NCBI GenBank assembly: GCA_964228145.1
Contig: CAXQZJ010000171.1
Coordinates: forward strand, 1-39,501
Direction of reading: 5' to 3'
DNA from: Pseudobowmanella sp964228145
GTDB lineage: Bacteria > Pseudomonadota > Gammaproteobacteria > Enterobacterales > Alteromonadaceae
DNA length: 39,501 bases
Below the pieces are notes generated by a model. The model did not search any database and had not been told where the DNA came from. It saw only the letters and a program-made list of their open reading frames with translations. Of this stretch, positions 7,486-14,887 are shown piece after piece; the stretch's first letter is position 1; the number at the start of each line of letters is the position of its first letter. The translations under genes and the position numbers were made by a program.

Positions 7486-8816
7486 CAGCGCACATTTTAG
7501 TCGTTGAGGATGATCCCGAACAATTACGCCTGATGGTGCAAATTCTTGAAGGTCAAGGGTTGAGAGTAAGCCAGGCTGTTAGCGCCGAGGATGCATTACG
7601 ACAACATTCTCGAATGCATATCGATATGCTGCTCACTGATTGGAAACTGCCGAACAAAGATGGACTTTGGTTAACCCGCCAAATTCGTCAGGACAACAGT
7701 ACTATCGGCATGGCGATAGTGACCGCCCATGGCAGTATGCACCATGCCGCTGAAGCCATCGAAGCCGGCGCTGATGACTATCTGAGCAAGCCGATAAACC
7801 GCCAAGCATTGTTGTTGTGTGTGACAAAGGTGTTGGAGCGTGTCCGCTTGCGGGATCAGAACCAGCATTTATCACAAGCGCTGCAAGAGCAAAACCAGCT
7901 GGGTGACATTATCGGCAAGGCCCCTGTCATGCAGGCGCTCTTCAGCCGTTTGCAGCGAGTGTCGCAAACTCAGGTGACAGTGCTTATCAGGGGGGAAAGC
8001 GGGACAGGTAAAGAGTTGGCCGCGCGCTTTTTACACCACAATTCGAAGCGCACTGGCCGATTTATTCCGGTGAATTGCGGCGCCATTGTGGAGTCTTTGG
8101 CCGAATCGGAGTTATTTGGCAGTAAAAAGGGCGCTTTTACCGGCGCTACAAGTGACCAGCGCGGTAAGATCCTTGCCGCAGATCAGGGCACACTGTTTTT
8201 GGATGAGGTGGGAGAGCTATCTCTGAGTTTGCAAACCAAGCTGCTGCGCTTTTTACAAGAGGGGACGGTGGTGCCTGTCGGCGGACACCAGGAAATATCG
8301 CCCGATGTCAGGGTCGTTGCAGCGACGCACCAGGATCTCGAAGCCATGGTTGCCGAGGGTAAGTTCAGAGAAGACTTATACTATCGTCTCGCAGTCTTGC
8401 CAGTCACTATGCCTGCGTTGCGAGAAAGAAAGGCCGATGTGGCGATGCTCATAGAATACTTTTTAGCTAAGTTCAGTCGTCAATATCAGCAGCCACAGCC
8501 CGAACTCAGTGCAATCAGCTTACGTGCTCTGATGGACTTCGACTGGCCGGGTAATGTGCGGCAACTAAGTAATGTTATTGAACGATTTGTGCTGTTAAAA
8601 GATGAACAGGAACTGCGCGCAAGCTTAGTACGAGAGGGTTCTTCACGGTTAGTGACGCTCCCGCCAGAAGGGCTAAATTTTGATGAGGTGGAACGGGATT
8701 TAATCCATCAGGCCATGCTACGCAGCAACAACAACAGAACTCAGGCGGCCAGATTATTGGGCATGACCTATAAAACATTCGTCTACCGGTTGGAGAAGCA
8801 CAAACCGGAGGAGTGA
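7482..8816 (+). CDS. NtrC-family sigma-54-dependent response regulator
   Basis: 444 residues with the full three-domain layout. Receiver (1-120): acidic D10/D11, phospho-acceptor D53 in LLTDWKLPN, and K103. AAA+ domain (about 140-370): Walker A GESGTGKE (171-178), the sigma-54 contact loop GAFTGA (217-222), Walker B GTLFLDEV (236-243), and WPGNVRQL. Fis-type helix-turn-helix at about 403-440 (NNNRTQAARLLGM). All features needed for an active enhancer-binding activator are present. It is coupled to the upstream kinase. It should activate RpoN promoters; the only convincing one seen here is at 4527-4542 before the PEP-CTERM gene. It is not clearly a PrsR orthologue, because the partner kinase lacks the long membrane and GAF layout of PrsK. 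Confidence 0.95.
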   Translation: MTAHILVVEDDPEQLRLMVQILEGQGLRVSQAVSAEDALRQHSRMHIDMLLTDWKLPNKDGLWLTRQIRQDNSTIGMAIVTAHGSMHHAAEAIEAGADDYLSKPINRQALLLCVTKVLERVRLRDQNQHLSQALQEQNQLGDIIGKAPVMQALFSRLQRVSQTQVTVLIRGESGTGKELAARFLHHNSKRTGRFIPVNCGAIVESLAESELFGSKKGAFTGATSDQRGKILAADQGTLFLDEVGELSLSLQTKLLRFLQEGTVVPVGGHQEISPDVRVVAATHQDLEAMVAEGKFREDLYYRLAVLPVTMPALRERKADVAMLIEYFLAKFSRQYQQPQPELSAISLRALMDFDWPGNVRQLSNVIERFVLLKDEQELRASLVREGSSRLVTLPPEGLNFDEVERDLIHQAMLRSNNNRTQAARLLGMTYKTFVYRLEKHKPEE

Positions 8817-8880
8817 AGAGAAAAGTATATTCTGGCACCGCCGAGCGTTGCATATTTTCAAAACAGTGTAATTTTATGCT

Positions 8881-9951
8881 GTGGTTAATCGTGTAGACTT
8901 ACGTAAATCATTACGGACGAGAGCAGGCATGTTACTGACTTACCTGGCAACAAACCTGATGTTGGTGGCAGCAGAGCCGCTCGTTGAGCAATCAACAACA
9001 GAACAGTGTGTACTTGAGTGGTTTCGAAAAGGGGACGACTCGGTCACACTGGCGCAAATTCGCCAGCAATGCCAAACCACACAACCGGACCTAAGTGACG
9101 TGCACATCGATGGCAGACCGGTTGAAAAAACGATTGATTTGGGTGTTATATCGGAACGAATCACCCGAGAGCATCGTACACAGTTTCAGCCCTATGTGAT
9201 AACTCCGCATAAAATGAACTACATACTGCCGGTGCTTACCACAGACTCAATGAACCGTGATGTTTACAGTGAATTCAGTGGTTACCAGGATAACCTTGAG
9301 GATATCGAAGCCAAATTCCAGTTGAGCTTCAAACTGCCCATGAACACCGAGTCTCTGTTTATCGACGGTGATGGTTTGTATGTCGGTTTTACTTTGCAAG
9401 CTTGGTGGCAAATTTATGCGTCGGGTATTTCTAAACCTTTCAGAGAAACCAATTATCAGCCAGAAATTTTTTATATCGCGCCGCTAGACTGGCACCCGTT
9501 TGGGGGTAATACCGGATTCGTCATAGGACTAGAACATGAATCTAATGGCCGCGATCAGGGACTATCTCGCAGTTGGAACCGTTTGTATGGCCATTTCTTA
9601 TATGAAAAGGGCAACTTCGCATTATCCGTTAAACCCTGGTACCGGTTAGAAGAGAAGGACAAGCTTACACCCCTCGATCCTGAAGGTGATGATAATCCTG
9701 ATATTGATGACTACATGGGGGATTTTGAATTGGGCATGGTTTATCAGTGGAATGAGGTGCAATTTGGTTTCACCGGCCGGCAGAACTTCTCAACCCATAA
9801 CGGTGCGGCAGAATTACGAGTCACCTTCCCATTGTGGGGAGAACTGAAGGGCTACGCTACGGCATTTAATGGATATGGTGAGAGTTTGATTGATTACAAT
9901 CACCGTCAGACCCGGTTTGGTCTGGGTATCGCCCTTAACGGTGTGTTTTAA
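8881..9951 (+). CDS. pldA: outer-membrane phospholipase A (OMPLA)
   Basis: Calcium-dependent phospholipase A1/A2 of the outer membrane, a 12-strand beta-barrel that hydrolyses phospholipids mislocalised to the outer leaflet. The catalytic signature is intact: H219-E-S221-N-G and N233, with the same His-Ser and His-Asn spacings (2 and 14) as E. coli PldA H142, S144, N156. Barrel strands with alternating aromatics run to a C-terminal Phe. Numbering is from the GTG at 8881, whose product has a basic n-region (RKSLRTR) before the hydrophobic core, as a signal peptide should. The alternative ATG at 8929 has a weak GAGAGCAGG site and loses the basic residues, so the start is uncertain. It lies 64 bases after the sigma-54 regulator on the same strand and could be cotranscribed. 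Confidence 0.93.
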   Translation: MVNRVDLRKSLRTRAGMLLTYLATNLMLVAAEPLVEQSTTEQCVLEWFRKGDDSVTLAQIRQQCQTTQPDLSDVHIDGRPVEKTIDLGVISERITREHRTQFQPYVITPHKMNYILPVLTTDSMNRDVYSEFSGYQDNLEDIEAKFQLSFKLPMNTESLFIDGDGLYVGFTLQAWWQIYASGISKPFRETNYQPEIFYIAPLDWHPFGGNTGFVIGLEHESNGRDQGLSRSWNRLYGHFLYEKGNFALSVKPWYRLEEKDKLTPLDPEGDDNPDIDDYMGDFELGMVYQWNEVQFGFTGRQNFSTHNGAAELRVTFPLWGELKGYATAFNGYGESLIDYNHRQTRFGLGIALNGVF

Positions 9952-9979
9952 CATTTTCATATTTCGGCCGTATGAAACT

Positions 9980-10031
9980 CGGTCAGGCGAGACCCGGTCA
10001 GGCGAGACCCGGTCAGGCGTGACCCGGTCAG
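9980..10031. repeat. 15-bp tandem repeat, about 3.5 copies
   Basis: CGGTCAGGCGAGACC repeats head to tail at 9980-9994 and 9995-10009 (identical), 10010-10024 (one A-to-T change), then CGGTCAG at 10025-10031. Each unit contains GGTC-N6-GACC and can fold into a small stem. It lies 28 bases after the pldA stop. Confidence 0.95.
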
Positions 10032-10065
10032 CTACTTTTAGTCACCTGTATAGACCAGTACGTTG

Positions 10066-10098
10066 GCACATTACCGCTGTCACTGAGCGGTAACGTGC
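10066..10098. terminator. long hairpin downstream of pldA
   Basis: GCAC-A-TTACCGCT (10066-10078) pairs with AGCGGTAA-C-GTGC (10086-10098): 12 pairs with one mismatch and a 7-base loop. No T-run follows on the plus strand. It probably ends or stabilises the pldA transcript; it could also serve the convergent gene. Confidence 0.45.
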
Positions 10099-10132
10099 AA
10101 ACTAGCCCACGCGTAAGAAGAAAATAACGTCG

Positions 10133-10657
10133 TTATTGAGGCGCCAACGAGGTAGTGAGTTGTGCGCCTTTTTTGGAGCGATTAGCGGCTTCATACTGGG
10201 TCGTTGCCGGGCCGTTCTGCTCAATGTCTTCGAGTATGTGGGTTAGTTGCTGAATGCTTTGTTCCTGAGCCTGGCTGAGTTGGTACGCCACTTCAACCAC
10301 TCTCACATCACGCATTGCATCTTCATGTTGATAGAGACTATCAATGTGTTGTTCAGACACCAGCGGCATCATCCATTGGTTGTCGATCAAAAGATGTTTG
10401 GGCTGAGTGAAGTAAAAGGCCACGGTGAATATCGTTGCCGAACCGACGAACAAGGAAAGACGCTGTGAACGGTCGGTAATAATGCTTAACAGCAGACCGG
10501 TGAAAACGACCGCTGTAGCGATACCCATCCCTCCTGCGACTAATGGATTTCGCTCAAAAAACCACATATTGCGCTCAGCGTAGTAATTTAAATAGAACAT
10601 CACACTTAGCGTAACGAGTGTGACCAATGTAGCCATTAAAATTCGAGACTGTGTCAT
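10133..10657 (-). CDS. hypothetical inner-membrane protein with three membrane segments
   Basis: 174 residues. Hydrophobic helices at about 7-24, 38-58 and 67-84 are followed by a soluble, Gln/Glu-rich tail (about 90-174) with a likely coiled coil (QLSQAQEQSIQQLTHILEDIEQ). No motif that I recognise. The ATG at 10657 has AAGGA about 9 bases upstream. It is convergent with pldA and divergent from yebG, so it is probably a single-gene unit. Function unknown. Confidence 0.75.
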   Translation of the reverse strand: MTQSRILMATLVTLVTLSVMFYLNYYAERNMWFFERNPLVAGGMGIATAVVFTGLLLSIITDRSQRLSLFVGSATIFTVAFYFTQPKHLLIDNQWMMPLVSEQHIDSLYQHEDAMRDVRVVEVAYQLSQAQEQSIQQLTHILEDIEQNGPATTQYEAANRSKKGAQLTTSLAPQ

Positions 10658-10769
10658 GTTTGTAATCCTTACCGGTAACCCGGCGTAACAGGTAAAATTT
10701 TCTCAGGATGGTGCCCCTTTCGGGCAAGTTATAGGGATAGAGCAAATTACATACCCAAGTGCCAAATAA

Positions 10770-10785
10770 CTGTTTATTTGTACAG
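10770..10785. promoter_or_regulatory. LexA (SOS) box of yebG
   Basis: CTGT-TTATTTGT-ACAG matches the gammaproteobacterial LexA consensus CTGT-N8-ACAG exactly, with an AT-rich centre. It lies 45 bases before the yebG ATG, where it would overlap the promoter. Confidence 0.9.
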
Positions 10786-10830
10786 TAATTATGGTAGGCT
10801 TTATTTGAATTGGTTTTGCAGGAGAAGATT

Positions 10831-11121
10831 ATGGCGATCATCGTACGTTATGTTGTCGAAAGAAATGGGGTAGAAAAAATGGTCACCACCGATAAAAAGG
10901 AAGCCGATCAGTACGACAAAATGTTGGACGCAGCGGATAATCTGGCAGCCTATATTCAGGCGAAGGGCGTGCAATTGGAAGAAGAGGTGTTGGAAGACCT
11001 CACTGTGTTGCTGGCGAAGAATAAAGACGCAGTCGCCAAGCTGTTCAAAGGCGCCAGTGCAGACAGTTTATTGGCCGAAGAAAAAGCCGACGTTGTGACC
11101 TTAGAAAAAAAACAAGCCTGA
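10831..11121 (+). CDS. yebG: SOS-inducible DNA-damage protein YebG
   Basis: 96 residues from the ATG at 10831, with AGGAGAAG just upstream (10820-10827); an in-frame TTG at 10810 is a poorer start. The N-terminus (YVVERNGVEKM, then KKEADQYDKMLDAADNL) matches the conserved YebG core KYVV-x-REG-x-EKM and KKEADAYDKMLD. The C-terminal half is helical and acidic and diverges, as usual in the family. In E. coli yebG is a LexA-regulated gene of poorly defined role. The perfect SOS box upstream independently supports the identification. Single-gene unit ending at a strong terminator. Confidence 0.93.
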   Translation: MAIIVRYVVERNGVEKMVTTDKKEADQYDKMLDAADNLAAYIQAKGVQLEEEVLEDLTVLLAKNKDAVAKLFKGASADSLLAEEKADVVTLEKKQA

Positions 11122-11132
11122 CATTTAGCGTG

Positions 11133-11179
11133 AAAATTGCCGGCCATTCAAGTGACCCTGGATGACCGGCGATTTTTTT
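11133..11179. terminator. terminator between yebG and the metallo-hydrolase gene
   Basis: AATTGCCGG (ending 11143) pairs with CCGGCGATT (from 11166), followed by TTTTT; internal CAT/ATG pairs extend the stem. Upstream A-runs suggest it can work for both convergent genes. Confidence 0.8.
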
Positions 11180-12052
11180 CTATTCAGGATACAGGGTTCT
11201 GATCCAGCGTTCTTCGGTAATAAAATTCCAATCCCACGATTGCCACTTTGGATCCAAGCCTTTGGCAACAACCTCGTCAACGGATAAGCCCTTTTCTTTG
11301 TGTGCGAGTACTTCATTGCGGGTACTGATAATCATCGCTAAAAAGGCTTGATAATCTTGTTTACTCGCAAGAGGTCCGTGACCGGGAATAATCTGAGTTT
11401 GTTCGTCTATTTTTGCTAACAAACTTTCAATTGCATTAATGTAGCCTTGTACTGAACCACCGGCTTTCAGGTCGATAAACGGGAACATGCCATTGAAGAA
11501 CAAATCGCCGGTATGCAGTACATCAGGCTGTTCAAACCACACAACACTGTCACCATCGGTGTGCGCCGCGGCAAGATGGAACACGTGGATGGTTTCCTGA
11601 TTAAAGTGGAACTTTACTCCGTCAGCATAGGTGACGGTGGGTAACGCCTGAGGTGCAGTTTTGCTATCGCTGGCTAAACGTACTCTTACGTTTTCGTGGG
11701 CGAATATAGTGGCGTGTTTGTGCTCATGAAAATAAGCATTCGAGCCAGTGTGATCACCATGGTAATGGGTGTTAATAATGTACTTGGGAGTATCACTTCC
11801 CAGCTCACCCAGTGCGGTTGCAATTTTCTCTGCTAACGGTGCAAACTGGTCATCGATAATCAGGATGCCATCCTCGCCCGCAGAAACGCCTATGTTGCCG
11901 CCCATGCCCTTTAGCATGTGTACAGAGCCTGCAACCGGCTGGCTTTGTATTTCGACGTCTGCGAAACGATCCTGAGCTTGTGCACTGCCGTTTAAGTACA
12001 GCATCAGACTAAAAAGAGTGGTAAGTAGTTTGATCTTCATTGATTTTCTCAT
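11180..12052 (-). CDS. secreted metallo-beta-lactamase-fold hydrolase
   Basis: 290 residues. A signal peptide (hydrophobic LLTTLFSLMLYLNGSAQA, cleavage near residue 27) places it in the periplasm. The full zinc set of the MBL fold is present: H96-x-H98-x-D100-H101 in THYHGDHTG, H164, D183 in HTGDLFF, and H225 in PGHGP. This is the binuclear arrangement seen in many hydrolases and in B3-like proteins. Substrate unknown; the C-terminus (WNFITEERWIRTLYPE) resembles generic MBL proteins rather than a known resistance enzyme, so I would not call it a beta-lactamase. Two starts four codons apart are possible (12052 or 12040); GGAGG lies 12 bases before the first. Confidence 0.88.
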   Translation of the reverse strand: MRKSMKIKLLTTLFSLMLYLNGSAQAQDRFADVEIQSQPVAGSVHMLKGMGGNIGVSAGEDGILIIDDQFAPLAEKIATALGELGSDTPKYIINTHYHGDHTGSNAYFHEHKHATIFAHENVRVRLASDSKTAPQALPTVTYADGVKFHFNQETIHVFHLAAAHTDGDSVVWFEQPDVLHTGDLFFNGMFPFIDLKAGGSVQGYINAIESLLAKIDEQTQIIPGHGPLASKQDYQAFLAMIISTRNEVLAHKEKGLSVDEVVAKGLDPKWQSWDWNFITEERWIRTLYPE

Positions 12053-12184
12053 TCAGTGGGGTGCCTCCATACTATGGCGCAAAACCACTGAACGATCACC
12101 TTTAATGATCAATACGTGGATGTGCAGTAAGACCAGCAACCCACCCAGGATGCATAGGCAGGCTGCATGGCGGCCGAAGGTGCC

Positions 12185-12817
12185 TTAGAATGCTTGATCT
12201 ATTGGCGTGGTTCCCTGAAAAACTTCAAACAGGTGTTTTCCGTCCTTGAGTTTATCCACGGCCTCAGTGATAACGGCTGCCACATCTTCACGACTAATAT
12301 GCCAATCGTCCCTGTCTGCGGGGCGTTTGAGCGAGATGGACTCAGTGCCAGATTCATCAGTTAGGGTTGCCGGACGCAGAATAACGTAATCAAGCCCGCT
12401 GGCCTTAATTATTTCATCTGCCATATGCTTGGCGACTAAGTAGGGTTTTATCTCCGAGGGTGTAGCGTCAGGATCGTCGGCGCCAATTGAGCTCACCATA
12501 ATAAATCGCTTAACGCCAGCCGCTTTCGCATACTTGACAGCATTGCGTGCAGCCCATAAATCAATCAGCAACGTTTTGTCGGCACCTGTATCGCCCCCCG
12601 AGCCAGCAGCAAATACAACGGTGTCACATCCACTGAACCAACATGAGAAATCCTCTTCAAGGTTTTGTTCGTGGACGTGAAGTTTGGGGTGACTGATATC
12701 AGCCAGTTTGTTCGGCGAGCGAACGGGTGCGATGATACTGTGGCCGACTTTCAACAGGGCCTCGACAGCCATCTTACCTATCTGACCGCTAGCACCAATA
12801 AATACAATTTTACTCAT
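12185..12817 (-). CDS. NAD(P)-binding Rossmann-fold oxidoreductase (atypical SDR)
   Basis: 210 residues from the ATG at 12817, preceded by CAGGAGAAG; an upstream in-frame extension of 17 codons lacks a good site. GASGQIGK near residues 8-15 is the dinucleotide-binding loop of atypical short-chain dehydrogenases (NmrA/YwnB/YtfG-like). FIMVSSIGADDP and the following Y-x3-K-like segment (YLVAKHMADE) match the family core, and LRPATLTDE closes the substrate pocket. It is probably a cytosolic NAD(P)H-dependent reductase or redox sensor; substrate unknown. Single gene, divergent from the FrnE-like gene across a 243-base intergenic stretch in which I see nothing specific. Confidence 0.85.
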   Translation of the reverse strand: MSKIVFIGASGQIGKMAVEALLKVGHSIIAPVRSPNKLADISHPKLHVHEQNLEEDFSCWFSGCDTVVFAAGSGGDTGADKTLLIDLWAARNAVKYAKAAGVKRFIMVSSIGADDPDATPSEIKPYLVAKHMADEIIKASGLDYVILRPATLTDESGTESISLKRPADRDDWHISREDVAAVITEAVDKLKDGKHLFEVFQGTTPIDQAF

Positions 12818-13060
12818 TTCTTCTCCTGTTAGCCCATGGCCGAATGAAAGAACCAAGTTTTGTGCCAACGTAAATATATTCTGTAAATCATAGGGTTAGC
12901 CTAATCACTCGGACTGGCCAAGGGGTCAATAAGTAAAGGTGGTCGTATTGGCCGGTAAAGCTTGCAAGTTGACGAGGCAGTGCTGTATGCCAGCGATTGA
13001 TGCTTGTGATTAATGAGCTTATGCCCATATCTAGGTTTTGAGTGCAAACAGGTGAATCTA

Positions 13061-13708
13061 ATGACGACCATGACTATCGATATCGTTTCTGATGTTGCAT
13101 GCCCTTGGTGTGCAATCGGCTATGCGCGATTGCAACAAGCGCTAAAATCGCTGCCCGATCTTGATGCTGACATCCAATGGCGAGCTTTTGAGCTCAACCC
13201 TGATCCGGATGCAACACCTCAGGCAATCACGCCTGCTCTTAGCCAAAAATATGGGATGCCTGAGAGTAAAGTGCGGGAGTGGCAGCGCCAGATGATGGAC
13301 ATCGCCGCCGAACTCAATATCAATTTTGATAAAATGGAACAACGTTTAACCTGTAATACTTTTGATGCTCATCGATTATTGAAGTGGGCGCAGACTCAAC
13401 AAAAACAAACTGCATTAAAACTGGCTCTGTTTGAGGCTTATTTTGGCCAGGCGAAATCCGTAGATGATCATCGGGTCCTGCTTGAGTGTGTCGAACAAGC
13501 AGAGTTGGACACACAAAAGGCTAAATCGATTCTTGAGTCTGATCAGTTTGCTCAGGCCGTGCGTGAAGAGGAGCATACTTATCAGTCTGCAGGAGTGAGT
13601 TCAGTACCAGCTTTTATCATAGATCAGCAATTTCTGATTTCCGGTGCGCAGGAACCCGCCAACCTTGTGTCGGCACTTCAAGATATTATCGCTAAACGAG
13701 ACAGTTGA
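13061..13708 (+). CDS. FrnE/DsbA-family dithiol oxidoreductase
   Basis: 215 residues from the ATG at 13061 (AGGTGAA just upstream); a 16-codon in-frame extension to 13013 is less likely. C14-P-W-C17 is the redox-active pair in a thioredoxin-fold beginning (TIDIVSDVACPWC), a long helical insertion follows, and VSSVPAF supplies the cis-proline loop. The order fits the FrnE/2-hydroxychromene-2-carboxylate isomerase branch, which is cytoplasmic; there is no signal peptide. Members act as disulfide isomerases or in oxidative-stress defence. One base separates its stop from the next gene's start, so the two are probably cotranscribed. Confidence 0.9.
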   Translation: MTTMTIDIVSDVACPWCAIGYARLQQALKSLPDLDADIQWRAFELNPDPDATPQAITPALSQKYGMPESKVREWQRQMMDIAAELNINFDKMEQRLTCNTFDAHRLLKWAQTQQKQTALKLALFEAYFGQAKSVDDHRVLLECVEQAELDTQKAKSILESDQFAQAVREEEHTYQSAGVSSVPAFIIDQQFLISGAQEPANLVSALQDIIAKRDS

Positions 13709-13709
13709 T

Positions 13710-14237
13710 ATGAATAAAGGACTCGGCGATGTTAACGCCATATTAAGGATTTATGTGGCCAACCCACCGCCGATGCCGGGTTATAACAATCTGCAGCAGG
13801 TAAGGCCATTAAATCAAGGTGAGATTGACGCCATTGGCTATCACTGCGGAAATGGCTGGAAAAAAGTGTTCAACGTCTATGCAAAGCTGGTTTTCGCTTT
13901 ACCACAAGATTGGCGTCCTGATTTAAACAACGCCACGTGTTGGCAGGATTTTCGGGATAATTCGTTATTACAAGCAGATTCGCAAACCAGTTTACTCTTT
14001 TCACCACCGCAATTTGTTCCCGGGGATGAGCGCGTTTTGCACGTCATCGCGGGTCGGCTACATGCCAGGCAGTTACAAAAAAACCAATATTTATCTGGAG
14101 GACTAACCTGGCTCGATGAAGCGTTTGCGATAAATGAGCGGTATCGGGTCGTGGTTTGTCCTTTTCTCGATTATCGCCAATTGAGTAACGAAAAAATTCT
14201 GCATGTAGCTGACTTAGTCAGCCAATTCCCTCGCTAA
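13710..14237 (+). CDS. conserved hypothetical protein
   Basis: 175 residues from the ATG at 13710, directly after the stop of the FrnE-like gene. Soluble, no signal peptide, rich in aromatic residues. Visible features are a Pro-rich N-terminal patch (ANPPPMPGYNN), an HCGNGWKK motif near residue 47, and a C-terminal segment VVVCPFLDYRQLS. I have seen similar proteins in Alteromonas and Vibrio genomes as an uncharacterised family (possibly DUF6942), but cannot confirm it. The position suggests expression with the oxidoreductase; no function can be assigned. Confidence 0.75.
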   Translation: MNKGLGDVNAILRIYVANPPPMPGYNNLQQVRPLNQGEIDAIGYHCGNGWKKVFNVYAKLVFALPQDWRPDLNNATCWQDFRDNSLLQADSQTSLLFSPPQFVPGDERVLHVIAGRLHARQLQKNQYLSGGLTWLDEAFAINERYRVVVCPFLDYRQLSNEKILHVADLVSQFPR

Positions 14238-14308
14238 CCTGAGGTCTGTGGCATAGAAACTGCTTCACTGGTAGTTATTACTATTTATAAGGCAGCGAAG
14301 GAATCATT

Positions 14309-14887
14309 GTGGGCGTGTCGAAAAAGCTGAAACGTAAAACCAAAAAATTGGTCGACTCTAAACATATGCTCAAGAGCATGACAGTGGCGTCCTTTTTGGA
14401 ATCGACCATAGTGCCCGTGCCCCTCGAAGCCGTGATGGTGCCGTTAATGCAAGCGCGTCGCGAAAAGCTATGGTGGATTGCGCTGGTGGCGACGCTCGGC
14501 TGTATCATAGGGGCTTTGTTTGGTTATGCCCTCGGTTTTTATTTATTTGATTTGGTCGGTGAACAGTTGATTAGCTTGTTTTCCGACCAGCAACAATTTC
14601 AACAGGTAAAGGAAAAAATGCAGAGCCAGGGATTTTGGTTTGTGTTAACCCTGGGTATCGCTCCGGTGCCGTTTCAGATTGCCATGTTGGCGGCTGGCGC
14701 TACAAAGTATTCGTTAGCGATGTTTTTGTTAGCCACCACCATCGCGCGCTCCCTGCGCTATTTCGGTCTTGCTGCGGTGGTTTATTTCGCTGGCAACAAA
14801 GCTGAGAAGCTGATTAAACAACACAAGTTAAAGGTTGTGTTGGGCCTAACCCTGATTGTGCTGTGTATCTGGTGGCTGTCAGCCTAG
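14309..14887 (+). CDS. YqaA-like inner-membrane protein (VTT/DedA-related)
   Basis: 192 residues from a GTG at 14309 with AAGGAAT upstream. A basic N-terminus (KKLKRKTKK) precedes a re-entrant-like segment containing ES-x-VPVPLEAVMVPLM, then three or four hydrophobic helices with GYALGF and the conserved GxAPVPFQ loop; these fit the VTT (SNARE-associated/DedA) superfamily and its YqaA branch. DedA-like proteins act in lipid scrambling and undecaprenyl-phosphate transport; for YqaA itself the role is unknown. It is longer than E. coli YqaA (about 142 residues), with the extension N-terminal. Its last 9 bases overlap the end of the convergent antiporter gene. Confidence 0.82.
   Translation: MGVSKKLKRKTKKLVDSKHMLKSMTVASFLESTIVPVPLEAVMVPLMQARREKLWWIALVATLGCIIGALFGYALGFYLFDLVGEQLISLFSDQQQFQQVKEKMQSQGFWFVLTLGIAPVPFQIAMLAAGATKYSLAMFLLATTIARSLRYFGLAAVVYFAGNKAEKLIKQHKLKVVLGLTLIVLCIWWLSA

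Noticed and set aside
8833..8852. TGGCAC followed by TTGCA before pldA, looking like a sigma-54 promoter
   Set aside because: The gap between the two halves is 9 bases where 5 is required, so the GG to GC distance is wrong by four bases. The next GC is also one base off.
9980..10031. CRISPR-like repeat
   Set aside because: The units are contiguous with no spacers and only 15 bases long.
9890..10093. Open frame across the tandem repeat that reads ETRSG repeats
   Set aside because: It starts inside pldA in another frame, and the repeat of 15 bases keeps any frame open. There is no ribosome site.
11180..12052. Beta-lactamase resistance gene
   Set aside because: The zinc motif is shared by the whole MBL superfamily, and no feature specific for a beta-lactamase subclass is evident.
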